A DNA stretch of 27,805 bases. Source: UBA9653 sp014859835. GTDB lineage: Archaea; Thermoplasmatota; Thermoplasmata; UBA10834. Location: assembly GCA_014859835.1 (NCBI GenBank), contig JACZKW010000085.1:1-27805 (forward strand), given 5' to 3'. This document shows positions 1 through 4,866 of this stretch, piece after piece. The notes below the pieces were generated by a model. That model did not search any database. It saw nothing but the letters and a program-made list of their open reading frames with translations, and was not told where the DNA came from. Numbering within the stretch: position 1 is the first letter of the stretch; the number at the start of each line of letters is the position of its first letter. The position numbers and the translations under genes are program-made.

Positions 1-1309
1 CCCTCAGTTCCGTACGGACATTCCTGAGAATGGAGCCGCTCGGCAGAAGTCTCTCCAGCATGGGCTGGTCGATCTGTTCCCTCACATCTCTCTTGAACTT
101 CTCGAACTCCTTGCGATGCCTGACGCCAGGTGAATCAGTGCGGTAGGGTACCACCTGCCGTATGTTTATGCGCCTGAGGAGAAGCCCTTCGTCCACGACC
201 TTCTGGAGGAATTGGAAATTGAGCGCGTAGGTCTGCTTAGATTCCCCTTCGAGACCACATACGAAATTGATGCCTGGCAGAACATGGGGCAGACCGGATG
301 GTCCGACCACTCTTCCCAGTTCGTTGACGATCCTGACCGCTTCGATTGTCTGGTCCGCGGATGCATTCAGGTTGTTCGCCTTCGCAACCTTCGGATCCGC
401 GGATTCCAGTCCGAAAGCGAGGACATTGCCACTCGTGCAGTTCTCCACGATCGCTTTCAAGACCTTTCGCGACTCCTTTGGATGCGATGCTATCACTGCG
501 GGGTTCGCATTGTCTAGATGGAACACCCTCGGGCGCATCGTCTCCTTTACTCCATTCAACAGGGACTCGATCGCCGCCACGTTCGGCCTCGGCGTCTCGC
601 TCTTGCCGACATCTTCTGATTTGTAGCAGAATACGCAGGACTGCGCACCCAGTCGGATGTTTCTGACGCCCGCATCGGACAAGGCCGCGACCTCTCTCAA
701 GATGTCCTTCGGCTCGCGAAAGACGACTTCCCCTGACAATGGCTCGACGCAGAACTTGCACCCGCCGCTGATGTACCTGACGCAGCCACGATACATCTGT
801 ACCTCGGCTATCAGTGGTCCTCCCGCGTCCGGATGGATCGATGAGATAACCGCTCCAGCCTCCAGCCAGGAATTCCATTCTTCCTGGCCTCTGCGCCTAT
901 CCTCCAGAGCCCCATTCGAAACGAGCTCGAACAGCGCAGCATCCAGATCCTCTGACGCAATGTGGTCGAAGCATTCCTTCAATGCATCAGGCAACCTGCG
1001 TTCGTCGACCCCTAGGCTGGCCACTTTCAAACCCTTGAACGATCCGCATATCTTGACGAGTTCCTTATCGCTTGCTGGCATTCCCCTGAGGTACTTCCCG
1101 GGAACTGCCACTCTCCTGATCACAGCGAGCAGGTCGAACCCGCTGAAATCGTCCTCTCCATTCCTCCACTGGTCAACGGTCCTGTAATGGCCCTCCGCTC
1201 CCGCCTTCGCGAGCGCGCCGAAGGCCAGTCTGGCATAGGGGGAAATATACGGCGGCACGCCAAGGCACGCAGGCTCATCGGTGTACCCATCGAGGACGAG
1301 GGCTCTCAT
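1..1309 (-). CDS. Radical SAM protein, COG1031-type (C-terminal part cut by window edge)
   Basis: This is an uncharacterised archaeal radical SAM enzyme. The protein begins MRALVLDGYTDEPACLGVPP, which I recognise as the start typical of the COG1031 Fe-S oxidoreductases, a family whose members usually end in a helix-hairpin-helix motif. That end lies beyond base 1. The cluster-binding cysteines appear as C176, C184 and C187 (CVRYISGGCKFC), spaced CX7CX2C instead of the textbook CX3CX2C. Farther on, residues reading VLAFGLESADPKVAKANNLNA match the radical SAM barrel region. An upstream in-frame ATG at 1336 is less likely, because a TATA-like box (ATATTAT on the minus strand, 1335-1341) overlaps it and sits about 29 bases before the ATG at 1309. 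That spacing suits a leaderless transcript. The substrate is unknown; a nucleic-acid or tRNA substrate is only a guess from the family's HhH tail. Confidence 0.82.
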   Translation of the reverse strand, partial: MRALVLDGYTDEPACLGVPPYISPYARLAFGALAKAGAEGHYRTVDQWRNGEDDFSGFDLLAVIRRVAVPGKYLRGMPASDKELVKICGSFKGLKVASLGVDERRLPDALKECFDHIASEDLDAALFELVSNGALEDRRRGQEEWNSWLEAGAVISSIHPDAGGPLIAEVQMYRGCVRYISGGCKFCVEPLSGEVVFREPKDILREVAALSDAGVRNIRLGAQSCVFCYKSEDVGKSETPRPNVAAIESLLNGVKETMRPRVFHLDNANPAVIASHPKESRKVLKAIVENCTSGNVLAFGLESADPKVAKANNLNASADQTIEAVRIVNELGRVVGPSGLPHVLPGINFVCGLEGESKQTYALNFQFLQKVVDEGLLLRRINIRQVVPYRTDSPGVRHRKEFEKFKRDVREQIDQPMLERLLPSGSILRNVRTELR

Positions 1310-1334
1310 CGTCGCTGTGAACGGTTCCGTCCAC

Positions 1335-1341
1335 ATAATAT
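1335..1341 (-). promoter_or_regulatory. TATA box of the COG1031 radical SAM gene
   Basis: ATATTAT on the minus strand is centred about 29 bases upstream of the ATG at 1309, the spacing expected for an archaeal leaderless transcript. It supports 1309 over 1336 as the start codon. The 1310-1532 gap is the divergent promoter region shared with malic enzyme; apart from AT-rich patches (about 1397-1430) I see no other clear element. Confidence 0.45.
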
Positions 1342-1532
1342 GTTTCTATTTCGTCGACCACGTCCGACCTGTTCCATCAAGCGCCTTCGTGTAAGATGAT
1401 AATCTATTAATCCGTCGAAATAATCATGTCTTCATAGCAATAACCGTAACAAACGACCATATCGGTTGTTCGAAATCGGAAAATCAACCAACGAGTTTCG
1501 ACGTTGACATAGACACAAAGGGGTAGAATCGA

Positions 1533-2969
1533 ATGGCAAAGAAATCCAAGCCGGCCAGTAGGAAGGCCGTGAAGAACGCGCCCGCCAAGAAGAAGGCGGT
1601 CAAGACCAAGACGAAGGCAAAGCCCGCGAAACCGGTATCCGTTGAAGCCATGCTGAAGAAGGCATACGAACCGGCCAGACTCGCGATGATCTACCACCCG
1701 TTCTACGAGGGTAAGATCGAGATCACGCCCAAATGCTGCGTGAGAGACTTCAACGACTTCGCCATCTGGTACACGCCGGGTGTGGCAGAGTCATGCAAGG
1801 CGATCAACAAGGATAAGGAACTGTCGTACACCCATACGAACAGGTGGAACACGGTCGCTGTCGTATCCGACGGTACGAGGGTCTTGGGTCTCGGCGACAT
1901 CGGTCCCGAGGCTGGGATGCCGGTCATGGAGGGCAAGTCTCTCCTGTTCAAGTACCTCGGCGGCGTCGACGCATACCCGCTGTGCCTCGGTACGAAGGAC
2001 CCCGAGGAGATCATAAACACGGTCAAGCTGCTGCAGCCATCCCTCGGTGGCGTCAACCTCGAGGACATCTCGCAGCCCAAGTGCTTCTACATACTCGAGC
2101 GCCTGAGGAAGGAGTGCGAGATCCCGGTCTGGCACGACGACCAGCAGGGCACTGGCACGATCGTCGCCGCCGGTGCGGTGAACGCCGCGAAGATGGTTGG
2201 CAAGAAGCCGTCCCAGATGAAGGCGGTCTTCATCGGTGCGGGTGCCGCAAACATAGCCATATCCAGGATCATGCAGGTCTCCGGGTTCAAGTGGGAGAAC
2301 ATGATCATGTGCGATTCGAAGGGAACCCTCCACCTTGGCAGAGAGGATGTCAGGGCCGAGTTCAAGGAGAAGTGGTTCATGTGCGAGAACTCCAATAAGG
2401 AAGGAGTCGTCGGTACGTCACAGGATGCAATGAAGGGTGCAGATATCGTCGTCGCAGCTTCGAAGCCCGGACCAGGCACCGTGAAGCCAGAGTGGATCAA
2501 GGGTATGGCAACCGACTCGATCGTGTTCGCCACGGCCAACCCGATACCTGAGATCTGGCCATGGGAGGCGAAGGAAGCCGGCGCGAAGATCGTCGCGACT
2601 GGCAGGTCGGACTTCCCGAACCAGGTCAACAACTCGCTCGGGTTCCCAGGCATATTCAGAGGGACTCTCGATGTCAGGGCCAGGACCATCTCCGATACGA
2701 TGTGTCTGGCAGCCGTCCTTGAGATCGCGAAGACCGCGGAGGACAAAGGCCTCACCGAGGAATACATCGTCCCAACGATGGACGAGTGGGAAGTGTTCCC
2801 GAGAGAGGCGGCGGCCGTCGGCAGGGCAGCCATCAAGGAAGGCATCGCGAGGGTCAAGCTCAGCAGACAGGAGCTCTACGAGAAGGCAGAGAATATCATC
2901 AGACGCGCAAGGAACCAGACCAAGTACCTGATGAAGGGCAGATACATCCTCCCGCCACCCAAGGCGTAG
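1533..2969 (+). CDS. Malic enzyme (oxaloacetate-decarboxylating malate dehydrogenase) with basic N-terminal tail
   Basis: It oxidatively decarboxylates malate to pyruvate with NAD(P) reduction, linking the C4 acid pool to pyruvate. The malic enzyme N domain holds the YTPGVAE motif (catalytic Tyr80) and the MEGK motif (Lys135); the metal-binding aspartates lie in WHDDQQGTG (Asp202, Asp203). The Rossmann domain follows with GAGAAN at 235-240. At 478 residues it is longer than the roughly 430 expected for a minimal enzyme, because residues 1 to about 34 form a low-complexity tail with 13 lysines, one arginine and 8 alanines. The catalytic homology begins near residue 39. The ATG at 1533 has a weak GGGGT ribosome site 8 bases upstream. 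The gene is monocistronic, facing away from the radical SAM gene and ending in T-rich DNA. The cofactor preference cannot be read with confidence. Confidence 0.95.
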   Translation: MAKKSKPASRKAVKNAPAKKKAVKTKTKAKPAKPVSVEAMLKKAYEPARLAMIYHPFYEGKIEITPKCCVRDFNDFAIWYTPGVAESCKAINKDKELSYTHTNRWNTVAVVSDGTRVLGLGDIGPEAGMPVMEGKSLLFKYLGGVDAYPLCLGTKDPEEIINTVKLLQPSLGGVNLEDISQPKCFYILERLRKECEIPVWHDDQQGTGTIVAAGAVNAAKMVGKKPSQMKAVFIGAGAANIAISRIMQVSGFKWENMIMCDSKGTLHLGREDVRAEFKEKWFMCENSNKEGVVGTSQDAMKGADIVVAASKPGPGTVKPEWIKGMATDSIVFATANPIPEIWPWEAKEAGAKIVATGRSDFPNQVNNSLGFPGIFRGTLDVRARTISDTMCLAAVLEIAKTAEDKGLTEEYIVPTMDEWEVFPREAAAVGRAAIKEGIARVKLSRQELYEKAENIIRRARNQTKYLMKGRYILPPPKA

Positions 2970-3011
2970 GGTCCTGGCCAACGACCATTAAACCCTTTCA
3001 GAAAACCCTTA

Positions 3012-3046
3012 TTTTTTCAATTTCTGAACCGATAGATATTTTTTTT
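3012..3046 (+). terminator. Oligo-T terminator region after malic enzyme
   Basis: A run of six T (3012-3017) and a run of eight T (3039-3046) lie 40-75 bases after the malic enzyme stop, with no strong hairpin. Archaeal RNA polymerase terminates on such non-template T tracts. The next gene is convergent, so a stop here makes sense. Confidence 0.55.
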
Positions 3047-3091
3047 CCGCAGAGCGTCCGCTATCTTCGAAACTCGGCAAGAATCTTATGT

Positions 3092-3358
3092 TCAGAGCAG
3101 TCCCATCTGGACGATCTCTACGCTCTGGACGCCGCCGACTCCGGATATAGCTGCTTCCACCTGGTCGGCGCCGCCCTTCTTGTCGTCCAGGACCACGAGC
3201 ACGTGCAACGCCTTCAGGCCGAATGCGACGGGTTTCATTTCGGAAGCCTTGAAAATAGCTCCCTCTGGCAGTACCTTCTGGATCTCCTTCACCAGACTGT
3301 CCAAATCGACGTCGACACTCTCCGGAAGGATCCTGTACTGTAGGCCTACTTCTCCCAT
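3092..3358 (-). CDS. ef1b: Translation elongation factor aEF-1 beta
   Basis: This is the archaeal guanine-nucleotide exchange factor that recharges EF-1alpha with GTP. The 88-residue protein begins MGEVGLQYRILPESVDVDL and carries the family signature KPVAFGLKALHVLVVLDD followed by VEAAISGVGGVQSVEI near the C terminus, matching the usual length of about 90. The frame stays open upstream to an ATG at 3412, but that stretch is the other-frame end of the upstream zinc-ribbon gene. The ATG at 3358 has a good ribosome site (GAGGTG, six bases away) that overlaps the upstream TGA. The two genes form an operon with a 10-base gap, a pairing I recall as common in archaea. Confidence 0.95.
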   Translation of the reverse strand: MGEVGLQYRILPESVDVDLDSLVKEIQKVLPEGAIFKASEMKPVAFGLKALHVLVVLDDKKGGADQVEAAISGVGGVQSVEIVQMGLL

Positions 3359-3368
3359 GAAAGACACC

Positions 3369-3539
3369 TCAAGGTCCGATGAATCCACATTCGGGACACT
3401 TGTACTTGACACTCTGGTCCCTGCAGTTCATGCATCTGCCGATTACAGCGTTCCCGCACTTCGGGCATGGGAATGTGGTCTCGGTCTTCCTAACGAGGCG
3501 TATGCCACAAGAGGAGCATTTCTTTTCATGGTCGCTCAA
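3369..3539 (-). CDS. Zn-ribbon protein linked to translation (COG2888-type), 56 aa
   Basis: This small protein has four CXXC knuckles arranged as two zinc ribbons: CSSC, CPKC, CMNC and CPEC, ending CPECGFIGP. Archaeal proteins of this size and pattern are annotated as zinc-ribbon RNA-binding proteins with a function in translation, and the gene typically precedes aEF-1beta, as here. The start is a TTG at 3539 (MSDHEKKCSS), preceded by GAGGT eight bases away at 3548-3552. The longer open frame up to 3752 lacks zinc-ribbon content and crosses the divergent promoter and the start of the flavodoxin, so it is not used. Its exact molecular role is not established. Confidence 0.85.
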   Translation of the reverse strand: MSDHEKKCSSCGIRLVRKTETTFPCPKCGNAVIGRCMNCRDQSVKYKCPECGFIGP

Positions 3540-3574
3540 AATCTTCGACCTCGGCGCTGAGATATAAGCTATTT

Positions 3575-3583
3575 GTATATAAC
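3575..3583 (-). promoter_or_regulatory. TATA box for the zinc-ribbon/aEF-1beta operon
   Basis: GTTATATAC on the minus strand is centred about 26 bases before a predicted transcription start near 3553, giving a leader of about 14 bases that contains the GAGGT ribosome site. A second TATA-like sequence (GCTTATATC, 3561-3569) lies closer to the start codon and would give a leaderless message; I favour the former because of the ribosome site. Confidence 0.45.
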
Positions 3584-3647
3584 CCTTAGTGAGCTGGGCA
3601 GCGAAGTTAAATCTATTGGATTCCATCAGTGCCAGGGACTGACAAAT

Positions 3648-4115
3648 ATGAGAGGTTTGGTCGTTTACGACAGCTACTATGGGAATACGAAGGCGGTGGC
3701 CGAAGCCATTGCCGAGGAGATCCGGGCAATGGGTCACGATGCGGTCATGCATTCTGCAAGGGAGAGCTTCCCGAAAGAGCTGGACTATGGTTTCCTATTC
3801 ATCGGATCGCCCACACGTATGACCAAGATGACTAGCCGCACGAAGAAGTTCGTGAAGAAGCTCGGGAAGAGTTCCTGGGGCTCAAAGCCCGTGTATACGT
3901 ATGATACTATTATGACCGGGGCGATGGAGAACGCAGGGCGTTGGAGTGGGACGGCCGCTCAGAAGTTGCATGATCTCGCCAAAGATGTCGGTCTCAATCC
4001 CGAGTCATCGGTCCTGCACACCGATGTTACCGGTATGAAGGGGCCGTTGGCAAAAGATGCAATCGACAAGGCAAAGGCGTATGTACGCAATAGTCTGTCG
4101 AAGCTCGACAGATGA
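3648..4115 (+). CDS. Flavodoxin family protein
   Basis: This is a short-chain flavodoxin of 155 residues, a single-electron carrier or flavin reductase-like protein binding FMN. The phosphate-binding loop follows the first beta strand: GLVVYDSYYGNTKAVAEAI (D8 to T14 forms the loop). The second flavin loop lies around FIGSPTRMTKMT and the third around YTYDTIMTGAMENAGR. The frame is open from 3573, but the extra 25 residues show no flavodoxin features; the ATG at 3648 places the first beta strand at residue 2, as is standard. A TATA-like TTAAATCT sits at 3608-3615. The partner is not evident from neighbours, which are transcribed away from it. Confidence 0.88.
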   Translation: MRGLVVYDSYYGNTKAVAEAIAEEIRAMGHDAVMHSARESFPKELDYGFLFIGSPTRMTKMTSRTKKFVKKLGKSSWGSKPVYTYDTIMTGAMENAGRWSGTAAQKLHDLAKDVGLNPESSVLHTDVTGMKGPLAKDAIDKAKAYVRNSLSKLDR

Positions 4116-4200
4116 CGATGTGTCCTTGCTCCGATCATCTGGGTGCGTCTAGAGTCGACGCAGTTCTCGTCAGTGTGATAACTCGTGGCAATGGTGCAGT

Positions 4201-4230
4201 TAATAATATTTGCCCAAAACGCTATTATTA
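4201..4230. repeat. AT-only inverted repeat in the flavodoxin/tRNA gap
   Basis: TAATAATA (4201-4208) and TATTATTA (4223-4230) are perfect 8-base inverted arms around a 14-base spacer, followed by more TATTAT sequence to about 4245. It lies 86 bases after the flavodoxin stop. It could mark a transcript end or an AT-rich protein site, but AT-only arms arise easily by chance. The rest of the 4116-4374 gap holds no convincing gene. Confidence 0.3.
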
Positions 4231-4313
4231 TTTTCATATTATTATAGTGCAATACACCAAATATATGTCTCCTGGAGGGAAATCCGGCCCAAACCTCTTG
4301 ATGGATGATAGTC

Positions 4314-4324
4314 ATTAAATACTT
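4314..4324 (+). promoter_or_regulatory. Candidate TATA box for tRNA-Lys (and possibly the rpo operon)
   Basis: ATTAAATACTT is the best TATA-like sequence upstream of the tRNA. It predicts initiation near 4344, about 30 bases before the mature 5' end, so the precursor would carry a leader for RNase P to remove. A small hairpin (4339-4354) lies at that point. Confidence 0.4.
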
Positions 4325-4338
4325 GAACGAACTACACG

Positions 4339-4354
4339 GGCTGCTAACGCAGCC
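4339..4354 (+). other. Small perfect hairpin just upstream of tRNA-Lys
   Basis: GGCTGC, loop TAAC, GCAGCC: a six-base-pair GC-rich stem with a tetraloop, ending 20 bases before the tRNA. It may be part of the 5' leader of the tRNA precursor or lie at its start site. Function unknown. Confidence 0.4.
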
Positions 4355-4395
4355 TAGGGTATCTACGCCGCCCAGGGCCCGTAGCTCAGCTAGGT

Positions 4396-4435
4396 AGGAA
4401 TCTCATGCATTCTCGATGTTATGGTTTCCCTAGAA
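4396..4435 (+). other. tRNA-Lys intron 1, D arm (40 nt)
   Basis: The splice site shows a near-ideal bulge-helix-bulge. The central four-pair helix is CTAG (4390-4393, exon) with CTAG (4430-4433, intron). The three-base bulges are GTA (4394-4396) and AAA (4434-4436), and the inner helix is GGAA (4397-4400) with TTCC (4426-4429). Cutting between bulge bases 2 and 3 gives exactly GCTCAGCTAGGT joined to AGAGC, the canonical D arm. The outer helix is the D stem itself, interrupted by two unpaired bases (AG, 4388-4389). Confidence 0.85.
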
Positions 4436-4473
4436 AGAGCATCTGCCTTTTAAGCAGGTGGCCCGGGGTTCGA

Positions 4474-4503
4474 ATGACTACGCCATACAGACTAGTCTCG
4501 GAA
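4474..4503 (+). other. tRNA-Lys intron 2, T loop (30 nt)
   Basis: The insertion interrupts the T loop (around tRNA position 59/60). A relaxed bulge-helix-bulge is visible: outer helix GGGGT (4465-4469) with ATCCCC (4504-4509), central helix TCGA (4470-4473) with TCGG (4498-4501) including one U-G pair, inner helix GACTA (4476-4480) with TAGTC (4493-4497). The bulges are two bases each instead of three. The exact ends can shift by one or two bases (4475-4504 or 4476-4505) because of repeated A/T, always giving a 30-nt intron and the same mature loop. Confidence 0.8.
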
Positions 4504-4542
4504 ATCCCCGCGGGCCCGCCGGGCGTCGACTGCGGACCAGGG

Positions 4543-4571
4543 GAGAAACGGAACGAATCCCACGGTTTCTC
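4543..4571 (+). other. Inverted repeat between tRNA-Lys and rpoH
   Basis: GAGAAAC (4543-4549) and GTTTCTC (4565-4571) form a seven-pair stem with a 15-base loop, extendable by a G-U pair. It lies 25 bases after the mature tRNA end and 34 before the rpoH start. It could be a processing site, a leader structure for the polymerase operon or chance. No T tract follows, so it is not a terminator. Confidence 0.3.
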
Positions 4572-4604
4572 TGTAGAATACCCTTCGCCAGTATGGTGAT
4601 TAGG

Positions 4605-4862
4605 ATGGCCGGAGAATTTAACGTCTTGGAGCATGAGCTCGTACCCGAGTATCATCTTCTGTCGGAGAAGGAGGCCGAGAAGGTCCTTAAGCAGCTGAAG
4701 CTTACGAAGGACCAGCTTCCAAAGACAAGGATAACTGACCCGTGCATTCGCACGCTCGATGCGATTGTTGGGCCAGTCGAAGAGGGAATGGTAGTCAAGA
4801 TCGTCAGGCGCAGCTCAACGAGCGGCGTGTCGATCTGTTATAGACTTGTAGTGCGGGGGTGA
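4605..4862 (+). CDS. rpoH: DNA-directed RNA polymerase subunit H
   Basis: RpoH is the archaeal counterpart of the C-terminal domain of eukaryotic RPB5, part of the polymerase jaw. The 85-residue product contains FNVLEHELVPEYHLLSEKEA and LPKTRITDPCIRTLDAIVG, both family hallmarks, and ends SICYRLVVRG. I place the start at the ATG at 4605 (MAGEFNVLEHEL), which has GGTGAT four bases upstream. An in-frame ATG at 4593 adds only four residues and lacks a ribosome site, and the frame open back to 4458 runs through the tRNA. It is the first protein gene of the polymerase operon; rpoB starts four bases after its stop. Confidence 0.95.
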   Translation: MAGEFNVLEHELVPEYHLLSEKEAEKVLKQLKLTKDQLPKTRITDPCIRTLDAIVGPVEEGMVVKIVRRSSTSGVSICYRLVVRG

Positions 4863-4866
4863 ACCC

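Larger units (their letters stand above)
4375..4518 (+). tRNA. trnK: tRNA-Lys(UUU) with two introns (D arm and T loop)
   Basis: Removing two insertions leaves a perfect 74-nt tRNA. Acceptor GGGCCCG (4375-4381) pairs with CGGGCCC (4511-4517) and the discriminator is G4518. The D stem is GCTC (4384-4387) with GAGC (4437-4440). The anticodon arm is TCTGC-CTTTTAA-GCAGG (4442-4458) with anticodon TTT at 4449-4451. The variable loop is TGGCC. The T stem is CGGGG (4464-4468) with CCCCG (4506-4510), and the loop reads TTCGAAT after splicing. CCA is not encoded. Insertion 1 (40 nt) splits the D arm and insertion 2 (30 nt) splits the T loop, while the anticodon loop, the usual intron site after position 37, is intact. 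Both insertions can fold as bulge-helix-bulge type splice structures. The gene sits 86 bases upstream of rpoH on the same strand and may share its transcript. Confidence 0.92.

Noticed and set aside
237..878. A 213-codon minus-strand open frame at the left end
   Set aside because: It is in a different frame of the same strand as the radical SAM gene and carries none of its motifs; the gene's own frame is open to the window edge.
1464..1489. GGTTG/CAACC inverted repeat upstream of malic enzyme
   Set aside because: Five-base arms 16 bases apart are expected by chance, and no promoter element is aligned with them.
3369..3752. A long 127-residue version of the zinc-ribbon protein
   Set aside because: The extra N terminus crosses the divergent promoter and flavodoxin start; a TTG with a GAGGT site begins the 56-residue family-length protein.
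4112..4318. A 68-codon open frame starting on the flavodoxin stop (ATGA-like overlap)
   Set aside because: The overlap looks suggestive, but the translation is low in hydrophobic pattern, runs through the AT-rich repeat and resembles no known protein.
4290..4320. A possible C/D box small RNA (TGATGGATGATAG)
   Set aside because: Box C-like sequence is imperfect and no CTGA box D lies at the right distance.
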